Positions 1 to 9,530 of a DNA stretch of 64,000 nt are shown here, one piece after another. Position numbers and translations under genes: made by a program. The notes beneath the pieces were generated by a model. It did not search any database, was not told the DNA's origin, and saw only the letters and a program-made list of their open reading frames with translations. Every line of letters begins with the position of its first letter. The first letter of the stretch is position 1. This stretch comes from Sipunculus nudus (lineage: Eukaryota; Annelida; Sipuncula; Golfingiida; Sipunculidae): NCBI GenBank assembly GCA_026874595.1, contig CM049314.1, positions 25,553,729 to 25,617,728 on the forward strand, in the 5' to 3' direction.

Positions 1-714
1 ACTGCCATGCCGTTTAGATGAACAATCAGAACAACAGCCTCTTATAAAAATTAAGTTGTAGATGCCACTTTAGTTCCGGTTCATCTTAATTATTTAAAAG
101 CTGAAATGCCCAGTAATTTTTAAACTACTGACAGTTATAAATACAGACACAATTGTTGTATAAGAATTGTTTTGTAACAATTTTAAATTAAATTTTGTAT
201 ATCTCACAATTGTATGATATATGATTTGAAAATCAAGTGTAAGATTTATTCAAGAAAAAAAAAGGTGTCATGTTTAAAAGAGTGCTAATCCACATGACGG
301 TCGTGCAGTCACCAGTGAGATACATTTTTTTCAGCTCTGAAAGGTTGTTAATTAGCCAAATATTAAAATAATTTACACATCTATCAGTTTTAACTGCCAA
401 ACAGGTAGAATTAAATGTGCAGTTTATCAACTGTTCTGTTATAAATGTTACTGTTAGCATAATCATTATACTGAAGTGCTTCCAGAGGATGTCATGCAAA
501 TAGTAGTTGCTGTTATTGGCACTTCTGTCACCTGAATTAAGTATGATTGGTCATATTTGAAATGAATATATTGTTGACAGGTTAAGTGCTGGACCAGCAA
601 CAAATGTTTTGGGTAGGCCTGTCAAACAGTGCACTGAGTGCTGCAGCACTATTTCTCCAAGTAGCTCTGGATCTGACTCTCAAAAATAGTCCATGACTAG
701 CCCAATTTAATCAG

Positions 715-1080
715 ACCCAATATTATTAGGCTCTGCCATATATTGAGTCTGACAGCCATACATTGAGAGTTCCTACAAAAATATTTTATAAGCCTCAGAC
801 TACACACCATCTAATGCCCATGTGAGGTGTTTAATTACCCATACCAGCGCGTCACTCTTTCAGAACTGGGCCTGTTGAAACAAAATGTGACAAAATTCTG
901 GCTGTAAATCACTCCAGTCATCGAGGCTCCCAGTGAGGTCTTTAAATGCGCCCATTTGCTGTTTTCTCTGTCCCTACTAAACTTGTTGACATGCCTTTGG
1001 TGAAAAGGTCAGTAAAAGTTTTAAAACGATGATCCAAGTTTAATTTTAGTTGCTATCGAAACCATGAAACACATACTTAT
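715..1080. repeat. Dispersed repeat, copy 1 of a diverged direct pair
   Basis: Collinear short matches link this stretch to 1736-2160: 'catatattgagtc', 'accagcgc(g/t)tcactctt', 'gaaacaaaatgt' versus 'ataaacaaaatgt', 'aaaggtcagtaa', 'caagtttaatt'. The pair lies about 1 kb apart in the same orientation. No coding capacity or family was recognised. Confidence 0.6.
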
Positions 1081-1258
1081 TGTTGTTAAAATGGTGTAAT
1101 CTTGTGTCTTGTTGGTTGGCAGCAAATTGGCAGTCAAAGAAGATGCAACTGATCCGTTGCTTGTTACATGGCTTACATTGTAGATTACATTTTCAATTGG
1201 CAATCGGACCATAGGGCATAATTACATTGAGCCTGATTAATTTGAGCTAGCCACCAAG

Positions 1259-1307
1259 GGTGACTATAAAATGTTAGATATATCTGAGAGTACATTTTAT
1301 AGTCACC
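1259..1307. repeat. Perfect 16-bp hairpin
   Basis: GGTGACTATAAAATGT (1259-1274) is followed after 17 bases by its exact reverse complement (1292-1307). No T-run terminator or known structural RNA signature follows. It may be the end of a small foldback element. Confidence 0.6.
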
Positions 1308-1735
1308 ACCCCATGTATGCACTTGGGTGGGGTTCTAACCTGTGTATGATCTTGGTCTATAAAGGGAGAAAACCCCTCAGTAACTTGAGTATCTCATTTT
1401 TTAAAGACAACATTCTGTCATGGTAAGCTAATTGACCTGACGGCGAGTGCGTGATCGACAGCTCTATTAGCCAATCAGCGAACGTTATTGCCGGACTGAA
1501 AACGAGGCCATGTAAACACACGTGGAGGTCGGACATTCCTGACACGTGTGTAAACTTTCAACTATAAATGCTCGATGGACCTCTCATAATAAATATGTTT
1601 TATTTTTAATACGGTCGAGGCATAAGTTGATAATTTTTATAAAAGTTACCCCAGGTATCATTCAAAGTAACAGCAATCTGTTTTCTTCCTTCTCTTCGTA
1701 ATAAAATCACAAGACGAGGAGAAACGCAGGGATGG

Positions 1736-2160
1736 GACAAGGCAGGCCCGATTTGGCCCTGTCATATATTGAGTCCATAATGACACATGAAATTTTCAGT
1801 TAGTCAAAAGACGCAGTCTATATGATCCTATATACCATCTATTGGTAAACACTGGCCTGTAACCAGTGCTAAAAAGTGTTACATTTTCCCCACACCAGCG
1901 CTTCACTCTTTAAAGTTGATGGGTATAAACAAAATGTATCAATCTTGGCCCCGTCGAATCAGAGCGTCTCCCACTCCCATTTGTTCATGTGCATGGGATG
2001 ATATGCAGTATTCATGTGTTCATATATATGCATGCGACGATATGCTCCTGTTACCAAAAATATATTTGATATATCTCTGGTAAAAGGTCAGTAACTTTTA
2101 TTGACGAGGATACAAGTTTAATTGTATAGCCCTCTGCTTTATATTGTAACCATGTCGACA
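1736..2160. repeat. Dispersed repeat, copy 2 of a diverged direct pair
   Basis: Matches 715-1080 in order and orientation, with several small insertions. Copies this diverged suggest an old transposable element or an old local duplication. Confidence 0.6.
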
Positions 2161-3340
2161 ATTTACATAACAGTGTGCATTTATTGGCACTCAAGGATGC
2201 AAGACGGCTATTACTGCCTTACTGATTACTGGTGTTAGAACTTAACAACTCACAGACCTGTTGGTGTGATAAAAGCGCGAACTCAGATTTTGGTGATCGA
2301 CCTAGATCTTCTGATTGTTCAATTGACAAAAAAAAAATACAAAAAATACAAGAAACTACCGAAAGACAAAGGTACAATCTTGAATCATTGAGCTGTTCTT
2401 TAATAAAATTAATATGTGTAACTGTCGGCTATATTAAAGGTATAATGTTTATATTTTTCACAAAAATTTGGTCTGTTCATTTGTCTGTTATTTACAAAAC
2501 TTAATATATTTAGTGATCACATAGCTTGTTGATTTTTTTATTATATAAAACAATAATAATATTTCATTCTATGGTCGCATATGTATCCTGCTGGGGGGGG
2601 GGGGGGGGCAGGGGGGTTTAAGAAAGAGAAGGGGAAAATGCTATTTTTTTAGCTAGTAGTAAAAAAAAAAAGAGATAAAAAATTCATATTTGTTATTATA
2701 ATCCACTTGGAATCAGATATTATGAAAGCCATGAGTCATAATTAGAAAATAATCCTTAAGATGTTCCTGTTCAACAATAAACAAGATAAAATTTTTCACT
2801 GACAATATGTGTTAACACCTATTATGTACATTTCATTGAAATTGAGTGAGAAATCGTTAAAAATTAATTCACAGTTCATTTAGGCTATAATGATGCATTA
2901 CACCAGAATATATAACAAATACTTGCAAGTTGTAATAACGAAGTGAAACGGTGTTTACTTTCAATGACTGAATTATAAAGAAATGAAATAAATACACTAT
3001 TAAACATTAATGGTTATTATCTTTATTAAGATAATATTTTGATGTGTCACAGTGTCTTTTATACTAAACAAATACCACAGGTATGTCACAAATGGAGCAT
3101 CACTTCAGTTCTCCTTGACAATATAAATACAATATATTTATATACAATATATTTATATTATTACATACATGAGTCACTGACTCTGAGTGTTTAAAGGAAG
3201 ATTCTAAAAATTATTGCCACAGGTTGCCTTAACTGACAGAACAGCAGATTTTCTATAATATGCACCTGTATAAAATAAAACAGTTATTTTGCACACACAC
3301 ACCCTCACACATAAACACAAATGTTTATATACAGGCAGAT

Positions 3341-3520
3341 CCAGAGGGCGTGGGGGAGGGGTTGAGCCGCAACAACCTTTCTTCAGAATTTTAAACTATT
3401 TTTTCTGGCCTGCATGGACCCGTCACATTCTGGAGCAGGGGACCCTTTTATAGGTTTCTTATTAGTCTTCCTGGGTTGGCTCCACCCCTTTACAAACCCT
3501 TGATTCGCCCGGGATCGCCC

Positions 3521-3525
<5 letters not shown>
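3341..3525. repeat. Poly-G/GGATCC-type dispersed repeat fragment
   Basis: Contains 'cagatccagagggcgtggggg', 'gagccgcaacaa' and 'tttcttattagtctt'. Similar phrases recur at 33654-33845 (ggatccaggattt, G-run, gccgcaacaa), 35800-35960, 54410-54695 and 60885-61212 (tttctcattagtctt, cctggatcc). The family is unnamed and has a G-rich core. Confidence 0.5.
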
Positions 3526-3587
<62 letters not shown>

Positions 3588-3599
3588 GTATATATATAT
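3524..3599. repeat. (TA)n microsatellite
   Basis: About 30 uninterrupted TA units, then a short interrupted extension. Confidence 0.95.
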
Positions 3600-5544
3600 G
3601 CTCTTGTCCCACCACATCTTTTAAAACAATACAAAAGACTTAAGGACCTTCATAAATAATATCTATATCATACATTCATTTAAATTTCTTCTTGTACACA
3701 CATCTTTCTTCCTGTGTATAAACAGGAGGCTTCCTATTAAAAACATAAATATACATGCAATATTTTATAATAATTTCAACTTCAGTTTTATTTCATAATT
3801 TTCTCAGAATATTAAATTTTATATATAAAAAAAAACACGTGATGTTCACACACCATCTGTGATTTTACTTGCCCTTCAAAAATTTATTGTTTAAATACTG
3901 GTATTGACACTTGTTGGATTTTTATTATTAATTTTAATTAGATGACCTATAAACTAACTTTCAAAGGTTATAAAATCTCTGCTTGAGCAATACATATTAA
4001 GCAAGGCTTCCTTTAATGTTTATAAAAAATGAGTTGTTCCCCCCCCCCCCTATATCTAATGACAGCATATATGTCACTTTAACTTGTATGGAAGCAACAC
4101 TTTTTACGTTGTCATCTTTAATTTTTTGATGAAACTGCACCCTATGTCATAGACAAATATTTTAATAACTGTTACTTTGTTGTTTTTCAAATTTGTTCTG
4201 CTAGACTTGAACGAGTTGTAAATTTTAACCAACCGCTGAGGTGTCAAGGCTGATGATAGGGGTCAGCTGATTCGTTCTCTGACACCAGCCGTATCGAGCA
4301 GAAACGGGCGCAAATTCATCAAACTTCTCAATTTTATATTTAAAACATCTCTGTAGCCTACGTATGTACACTTTTAACCTTAGGGTGCTTTCTTGGTAAA
4401 ATTAATACTGTTTGAAGCCAGGTGCGATATACGGCTGAAGTGCCGGTTCCACGTGTATAAGAAGCACGCTTTTTCGGTTTAATGTCCTACCTAGCAACCG
4501 TATCCAAGGTAGGCGGAGCTAACTCGTCCACGCCGTCACGTCAATTGCATAAATACCCTGCTTAATTAAGTCTTTAACTCGTACAAAACTGGACCAGTAC
4601 ACATAACATTGTCGCCGCTACATATACATTCTAACTGCTTCTGTCATGGCGGTTATGGGCAGAACGACCCGTGTTTTCTTAGACCAAAATACACAATAAC
4701 TAAAGTAAAATACACTTACAGTTGCCAATATGTTGCAGTTGTATTGAAAATAAGATACTTTTGTCATAGTGAAGAAGTTTTAATGTCACCCCATCCGTGA
4801 AACTGAAAATAAAATGGTCTTTTTCGGAAAATACGATCGTATCGTGGTCAAATACCACTTATCCCTATATATGGGGAGGCGACGAAACAGTCGTCCGTTA
4901 ACGGTGCAAGACGTTTCGTTGCTGCAGGCGGCTAAATTTGAGCCAGATCCCACATTAAGTGAAAGACCTAAAAGATGCTGATTCAATTCCATACTAATGA
5001 TACTCCAATGGGGAAAAAAATGATAGATTTGGTTAACAAATGATACATTAAATAAAACAAACATGTACTGGCACAAATGAGAACCATTAGTGTTACAGAT
5101 CTACAATTATGATATAAAAATAATAAAAAATTGACAGTTCTGACAACATTTATAAACTTGACAGTAAAGAAACATCATGATGACAAATCCAAAAATGAAG
5201 AAAAAGACTGGCTGTGAACATCCTGATCAACACCTTAAAAGAAATTATGAATCAATTGTTAAAAAAAGGAAGATGGTTGACAATTCTGGAATTTTTTCTT
5301 TTCTGGGCAGCATTTGCATAAATCACGTGAAACATATGGAAATCAGTTTTAATCATAAAATGGTAGTCATGACTGCAGTGATATATGATAATGCTCAGTG
5401 TACTGATAACATTGTCAAATGGTCGATGGATGATCATATCTTTTCTTGCCTTGGAGTCTTTCATTTCTTAGTTACATTCCAAGATCGAACAATTAATGAT
5501 CTATTCATTAAAGCAGAAATATTAAAAAAAAAAACCTATTTTAC

Positions 5545-5617
5545 CTCCAGGATCTTCTGTGACGTCCCTGTGGACACTGTCCAAATGGCTGTTGCAATTA
5601 AAGCTTGCTGCAGCCAT
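5545..5617 (-). CDS. Candidate first coding exon of an unidentified minus-strand gene
   Basis: On the minus strand, ATG at 5617 in good context (aaaATGG) opens MAAASFNCNSHLDSVHRDV and runs in frame to TEDPG, ending at a good donor (CTGGAG|gtaaaa at 5545/5544). The coding part is 73 nt and ends in phase 1. Upstream (5620-5990) is unusually CpG-rich for the window and carries a CCAAT box (TTGGCCAATCAG on the minus strand, near 5925-5937) and ETS-like CCGGAAG. The MAAAS start is typical of animal proteins. I could not find or name the next exons, which would lie below 5540 or beyond the window. It could be chance. Confidence 0.4.
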
Positions 5618-5619
5618 TT

Positions 5620-5990
5620 TCCAACATAAGTCCGGCGATATCCTCACATGGAATGTGGCCCAAATGTCACGCTGCGATGTCCGCGATCCGAACGGACTCT
5701 TATCAAAACTGCTCTGCAGTTCTCCAAGTACTCACGTCAGGTGAACAATGTCTGTTTTTATCCATTAAAGTTCTCGTTCCTTCCTTGCACGCAGTGGAAT
5801 ACGCGGCAGCTAGTTATTTCCTCTGTAAACCTCAATAGATGGGGTTTCGCCTAGTCAAACTCGACAGAACCTGAGGTCGTCTTGTCTTTTGAACTTTCCG
5901 CCTCGTTCAAACTAAGAGCGGCTTTCTGATTGGCCAAGGCTACCGGATGTTGACAATCCGGGCCGGAAGCATGCTTAATTTTAGCTTGAT
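5620..5990 (-). promoter_or_regulatory. Candidate CpG-containing promoter for the minus-strand exon at 5545-5617
   Basis: CpG dinucleotides cluster here (for example tccgcgatccgaacgg), in contrast to the AT-rich surroundings. An inverted CCAAT box (gattggcc, about 5930) and GGCCGGAAG (about 5961-5969) are present. These are common features of TATA-less animal promoters. Function is inferred only from composition and position. Confidence 0.3.
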
Positions 5991-5992
5991 AT

Positions 5993-6036
5993 CCTGCTCT
6001 AATATGAGAAGCTGTGACAGCCATTATTAGAGCAGG
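5993..6036. repeat. Perfect 12-bp inverted repeat
   Basis: CCTGCTCTAATA (5993-6004) and its exact reverse complement (6025-6036) are separated by 20 bases. It lies at the upstream edge of the candidate promoter region. Confidence 0.6.
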
Positions 6037-6707
6037 TACCAGTCTAAAACTATAGTTTCGTTTCTGCTCACAACTTTCTTCAAATTTTGTCAGGATTTAT
6101 AAAATGAATAATATCAAATTATATCACATTAAATACCTATTTGTTTATGAATATTTATAGTCGAATGAAACCTGAGACACGGACTTGCAAATTACTAATT
6201 TCAAGTTTCTGCTGCATTTTATTAAAGGATGGGTGCCAAACCATGATTCACGCTGATCGTTTGAGGTCACGTGACAGTGACAGCCTGGAGGCCTGAGACT
6301 GGCAGCTTGGTACTTGATAAACTGACAGGGTTGATTGGGGTAACCTTGCTGATCCTCTTAAACTATTTAGTGCCCCCCCCCCCCCTTCCATTCACATTGT
6401 CCACAACTTTCAGACAACAGTAACATGGTGAAAGTGGTAACGAAATTAGAGGTCTTACAGATCTTGCCATTGGTGCTGGTCAGCTAACAGTAACAGCGTC
6501 AAACAGCATACTTCAACTTCAGCCATTTGATATTATATAATTTAAATAATTTAATTTAAAGTACAATTTCACTAGACACTATTACAATAGTTAAGTTCAA
6601 CTTATAACTGAAACTCCAAGAACGGCAGTCAGCACCGGTTGTTACACTAACTGTTTTTCAATTATATTGTATTTATACTATTAATTATTATATATTTTAA
6701 AATATAT

Positions 6708-6840
6708 TTTGTCAATATGTTAACATTACAAATATATTTTATCAATATGTTAACATTTTAAAAATATATTTATCAATATATTAACATTTTTAAAATATAC
6801 TTTATCAATATATTAACATTTATTAGATATATTTTATTGG
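6708..6840. repeat. Minisatellite (about 31-bp unit), left part
   Basis: Tandem copies of a unit containing TATCAATATGTTAACATT. The same unit resumes at 8082-8135 with identical core sequence, so the LINE relic between them appears to have inserted into this array. Confidence 0.8.
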
Positions 6841-8075
6841 TTCTCATTGATGGATGAGGGTGAGCCGGTGGGTGCTGTATATAGATTTGATGAAGCGTTT
6901 GACACTGTGCCTCACTTAAGATTATTAAAATAATAGAAGGATATGGAATAAAAGGTAATCTTCTGTCATGGATAAGAGATTTCCTGAATAATAGGTCTCA
7001 TTTTGTAACAGTAAATGAGGTAAGGTCTGAGGGAACACAAGTAACCAGTGGTGTTTCTCAAGGTGTACTTGGTCCCATGTTATTTATTTATATTATAAAT
7101 GATATGCCCAAACAAATAGATTGTAAGATCAAAATCTTTGCTGATGACACTAAAGCTTACTCTGCTGTTAATGGTAATAGAGAATCTAAAACAGTTTACA
7201 AAATTGTATTGACCAGTTAGTAAAATGGACAGATCTTTGGCAACTACAATTTAATAGTAAAAAATTCAGTAATATCCATTTGGGGAAGAATAATCCCAGA
7301 CATAAATATAGTATAAAAGAGGGGGGGGGATGTAAGGCAATTAAATAATACACATGTTGAGAAGGACTTGGGGGGGGGGGGGGGGTTCGCGTAGATGATG
7401 ACCTCTCATTGAGGTGGTTAAAAAATGTAACAAAATTTCTGGATCAATAATGATTACCAGCACAAATAAATGTAAACATATTATGGTACCCCTTTCCAAA
7501 ACCCTAGTGAGGCCTTTAATTGAATATGGAAACCCTGTTTGGAGCCCTAACCCAAGGAAATATATAGATAATATAGAATTGCAGAGAAGATTCACAAAAA
7601 TACTATGGGCACAAAAAACATGAATTATCAAGAACGTCTAATGTATCTTAAGCTTCCTAGTTTAGAGTACAGAAGATCGAGGGGAGATTGTATTGAGGTT
7701 TGCAAAATATGATCTAATAAACACTGCTTCTCTTATCAGTAAAAAACAGAAATGAGAGAACAAGAGGACGTATATTAAAACTTACAAAAAACACACTAAA
7801 ACTTGTGGTTTCCAGCACTTTTTTACTTATAGAATAATAACAGTTAGAAATGATCTTCCCAGGGAAACCGTAAATGCTGACTCATTGAATGCTTTTTAAA
7901 ATAGACTTGATAAGGTTTTCCAAAATCATATGTATACTACTAACTTAAGTCAAAATTAGAAAGAGGAAAGACACTAGAACCTGAAGAATCCCTGGAAACT
8001 AGATCTTAGTCATTCAGAAATATGTAATACATAATACCTAGATGGTCAAAGTCTTCTAGCCCTGAGCCATATTGT
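6841..8075 (+). mobile_element. LINE reverse-transcriptase relic (CR1/Jockey-like)
   Basis: Broken reading frames keep the order of a non-LTR reverse transcriptase: AFDTVPHLRLL (motif A region, about 6896-6930), SWIRDFLNNR, GVSQG..LGPMLF (about 7045-7085), FADDTKAYS (catalytic ADD, about 7137-7165), and the C-terminal LVRPLIEYGNPVWSPNPRK (about 7504-7560) with a following LQRRFTKIL. Frameshifts, stops and G-runs (7322-7329, 7371-7385) show it is dead. The endonuclease and 5' part are missing. It sits inside a minisatellite. The clade assignment is by general motif style. Confidence 0.8.
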
Positions 8076-8081
8076 ACTACT

Positions 8082-8135
8082 TCATCAATATGTTAACATT
8101 TTTAAATTATATTTTATCAATATGTTAACATTAGC
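8082..8135. repeat. Minisatellite, right part
   Basis: Two units with the core ATCAATATGTTAACATT, continuing the array at 6708-6840 after the LINE relic. Confidence 0.75.
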
Positions 8136-8150
8136 TAACCCAAGACTTTT

Positions 8151-9390
8151 TTAGCTCAGCTGACTATAAGTCATCTGAGCCATAGTTGTGGTCCATTGTC
8201 CGTCCGTCTGTCCATCCATCCATTAGACTGGCACCCTTTGAAACCATTAGACCTACAAATCCAAAAATTTGCATACTGTTAGATGTCTCCAAAATATTTC
8301 ACCAAACCAAAAACTGGGTCACTTGGCTTTGTTCCCTTCAAGATATTAAGGAAAAACCTCAAATTTCAATTAAAAACATATTTACACTTCAGAACTGCCT
8401 TATATCAAAATCACATCTGTTTTTCTTAATTTTTACCAGAAGTATTTTCCTATATATTTCTTATATACATGCCATAAATTTAAGTCTGTTAAGTGTAATT
8501 ATTTTAAGTTATGGACCTGAACATAATGGACTTTGAAAAAAAAATCAGGAAAAATATATACTCACTTAATAGAACAAGATATGAATTTTGTAAAATTTTT
8601 AAGTCATTAGCATTAAAGTAAAATCAGTACGTTAAATTTTACCCAAGTTTGGCCTTGGCATTTTTTTCCTGTGAGTACTGTTGATTTTATTTCCACAGCA
8701 CTTACACATAAGAATTTAATCTGTTAAATTCTGAAATATAAAGTAAATGCTAAAAAATAAGTCTAGTTTTTGTCAGAGGCTGTATTGTAATTATTTGCAT
8801 TGTTAAGCTCCAGGCTGCCCACTTCTGGTCACTACAGCCCAGCCTTGGTAACTTGGTAACCTTACAAGTGATGCAACACTGGTCGAGCACCCCTGTTGTC
8901 ACATGTGTACAATTATTCTCATGTCCCCTCCCCCCCCCCCCACCACCACCACCAAGTGAATTGCAAGAACTGTTATTGTTTGAACTGTATTTCTTTACTT
9001 TTAAAGCTGTTTCCCTCCAATGTTCAAACTTTTCTTGAAATAGTAATTCAAGGAGTATTCCAGAAGATGCCATATGTTGTAGTATAGTAGCATTTTAAAG
9101 AAATCAATTTCCTTTTATATAATTTTGGCAAATTAAAATATAATTTAACCCATCAGTATGGAATAATTTGATAGTAACTGAGCCAAATCATGGATAAATA
9201 AAAGGGGCTTTCTTGTGAATTTTGAATTCTGAATCAAGTGATATTTTCGGATATTTATTGTTTTTATATTGCAAATTTAAAAAAAATATATATTTGATAA
9301 AAAAATTATACATCTGTGTGCATAATGTGATGGAGCCTGATTGGAAATGTAACAGTTATTCCAAATATTAATTTTTCACTTAACCATTTT
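8151..9390. repeat. Dispersed repeat (family starting TTAGCTCAGCTGAC), copy A
   Basis: Collinear with 28048-29480: 'cagctgactataagtcatct', 'gatattaaggaaaaacct', 'gcctta tatcaaaa', 'taaattttacccaa' versus 'taaattttgtccaa', and 'gattcaagga' versus 'aattcaagga'. It ends only about 20 bases before the CENP-Q start codon. The near-palindromic head (CTCAG...CTGAG) could form a hairpin. No transposase or RT coding was seen; the 116-codon frame near 8186 is not conserved in copy B. Confidence 0.75.
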
Positions 9391-9412
9391 CCTTTTTAAT
9401 AAGAACACCACC

Positions 9413-9530
9413 ATGGCTTCTAAAAAGTCTACAACTCAGAAGGCAGTGACTAAGACACCCAGAGCCTCAGGAGGTGGCAGCACCAGTGGTCTCCACATAA
9501 AGGTCACCAAGAAGAGGAAACCCAGACAAG
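9413..9530 (+). CDS. CENPQ: CENP-Q coding exon 1 (N-terminal basic tail)
   Basis: Encodes the first 39 residues and one base of the next codon. It starts MASKKSTTQKAV and ends in KKRKPRQ, followed by the donor G|gttagg. The basic Ser/Thr-rich tail fits the disordered CENP-Q N-terminus. The ATG lies only about 20-30 bases after a dispersed repeat (8151-9390). Confidence 0.82.

Larger units (their letters stand above)
2231..4600. other. Non-coding AT-rich stretch with simple repeats
   Basis: No supported gene. It holds a long G-run (about 2594-2610), A-runs, an element of the poly-G family (3341-3525), a (TA)n tract (3524-3599) and a C-run (about 4040-4049). The 90-codon frame near 2232 looks like chance. 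Confidence 0.5.

Noticed and set aside
4871-4981. 36-codon frame MGRRRNSRPLTVQDV... in a CpG-containing patch
   Set aside because: It looks gene-like at its start but is short, ends in TGA and has no convincing splice donor or partner exon.
5177-5629. 150-codon + strand frame starting MMTNPKMKKK
   Set aside because: No recognisable domain; it overlaps the better-supported minus-strand exon candidate, and its end composition looks like chance in AT-rich sequence. Kept only as a doubt.
8186-8536. 116-codon + strand frame
   Set aside because: Lies inside a dispersed repeat and is not open in the other copy at 28048.
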